A stretch of DNA of 6,944 bases, from positions 1 to 6,944 of the forward strand of contig DQSP01000089.1 in the NCBI GenBank assembly GCA_015663215.1, in the 5' to 3' direction. Position numbers and translations under genes: made by a program. The stretch is from Sulfurimonas sp. (GTDB taxonomy: Bacteria; Campylobacterota; Campylobacteria; Campylobacterales; Sulfurimonadaceae). Position 1 is the stretch's first letter, and each line of letters starts with the position of its first letter. Shown piece after piece: positions 6,590 to 6,944 of the stretch. The notes beneath the pieces are model-generated. The model was not told the origin of the DNA and ran no database searches. It worked only from the letters and a program-made list of their open reading frames with translations.

Positions 6590-6910
6590 ATGAAAATATC
6601 TACAAAAGGGAAGCTAACAACACTTGCATTACTAATGACTTGTTCATCAGTAAATGCAGCGAATTTGTTAGCACTACAAGGGTATCAACCTGAGTTTGTT
6701 GCACCAAAAGGTGTCAAAGTACCATACAGAAGTAAAACACCAAAATTATGGGGTTTTATTCAAGCCAATTATAAAAAAGATTATGGAACAGTTTTGACAC
6801 CAACTGCTGGACCAGCAACAGGTAAAACACTGACTCCATTCTCTTTACTCAATCCTGACTTAAAAGGTCAAGAGGGTTTTAACCCAAATTATGCAATAGC
6901 GAAAAGTTAA
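6590..6910 (+). CDS. Porin-like outer-membrane protein, N-terminal fragment (probably truncated)
   Basis: This 106-codon frame starts with a Sec signal peptide: Lys-rich residues 2 to 8, hydrophobic 9 to 18, and likely cleavage after Ala23 (VNA/A). The mature part contains KLWGFIQANYKKDYGTV (about 52 to 68) and PFSLLNPDLKGQEGFNPN (about 83 to 100). To my recollection these resemble the first beta-strand and the following FSLLNPDL...GFN segment at the start of Campylobacterota porins of the phosphate-selective (OprP/OprO-like) type. Such porins are normally several hundred residues long, so the TAA at 6908 cuts it off before the barrel. The frame stays open after the stop to the window edge. 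It may be a pseudogene or an interrupted gene, or less likely a small exported protein in its own right. It is transcribed divergently from greA and is not part of that operon. Confidence 0.6.
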   Translation: MKISTKGKLTTLALLMTCSSVNAANLLALQGYQPEFVAPKGVKVPYRSKTPKLWGFIQANYKKDYGTVLTPTAGPATGKTLTPFSLLNPDLKGQEGFNPNYAIAKS

Positions 6911-6944
6911 GCCAATAAAAAGTACCATACAGACAAGATAAAAT

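Noticed and set aside
6632..6646. Possible lipobox (LLMTC) in the signal peptide of the porin-like protein
   Set aside because: Met and Thr before the Cys do not fit the lipobox consensus, and a better signal peptidase I site (VNA/A) follows directly.
1..6944. Novel defence system, mobile element, CRISPR array or RNA gene
   Set aside because: Every minus-strand gene belongs to a known family. No terminal inverted repeats, transposase, spaced repeats or tRNA/rRNA-like segments were found on reading both strands.

Overview
The window looks like chromosomal DNA of a Campylobacterota bacterium (epsilonproteobacterium), probably a Sulfurimonas-like or related free-living member. The reasons are AT-rich coding DNA, a chemotaxis set made of CheV, a CheA carrying a C-terminal receiver domain (CheAY type) and CheW in the order cheV-cheA-cheW, and the linkage of that set to greA. 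As I recall, a similar greA/hypothetical/cheV/cheA/cheW order occurs in Campylobacter jejuni. The genus is an inference from protein style, not proven. Layout: positions 1 to 6453 form one unbroken block of seven genes, all on the minus strand. In transcription order (right to left) they are greA, argC, a calcineurin-like phosphoesterase resembling LpxH, cheV, cheA, cheW, and the N-terminal STAS part of a gene that runs off the left edge, most likely a STAS-MlaE lipid-transport permease. Junctions are extremely tight: two TAATG stop/start overlaps, one 11-base overlap, and gaps of 2, 3 and 11 bases. No terminator is visible between them. A good candidate promoter (extended -10 TGCTATAAT) sits just upstream of greA, so the block reads as one operon joining transcript-cleavage, arginine synthesis, envelope lipid and chemotaxis genes. 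To the right, positions 6454 to 6589 form a short divergent intergenic region. It is followed on the plus strand by a strongly SD-led reading frame with a signal peptide and the N-terminal signature of an outer-membrane porin. That frame stops after 106 codons, far short of a normal porin, yet stays open after the stop with porin-like sequence to the window edge, so it is probably a broken or interrupted porin. How the genes work together: CheV and CheW are adaptors that couple chemoreceptors to CheA, and the receiver domains on CheV and CheA probably modulate or drain phosphoryl flow. The LpxH-like enzyme and the putative MlaE permease both relate to outer-membrane lipids and flank the chemotaxis genes. 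GreA and ArgC are housekeeping functions riding in the same transcript. I see no RNA genes, mobile elements or CRISPR, and no wholly new system. The points most worth a second look are the interrupted porin, the GNHD rather than GNRD motif in the LpxH-like protein, and the mixed operon.
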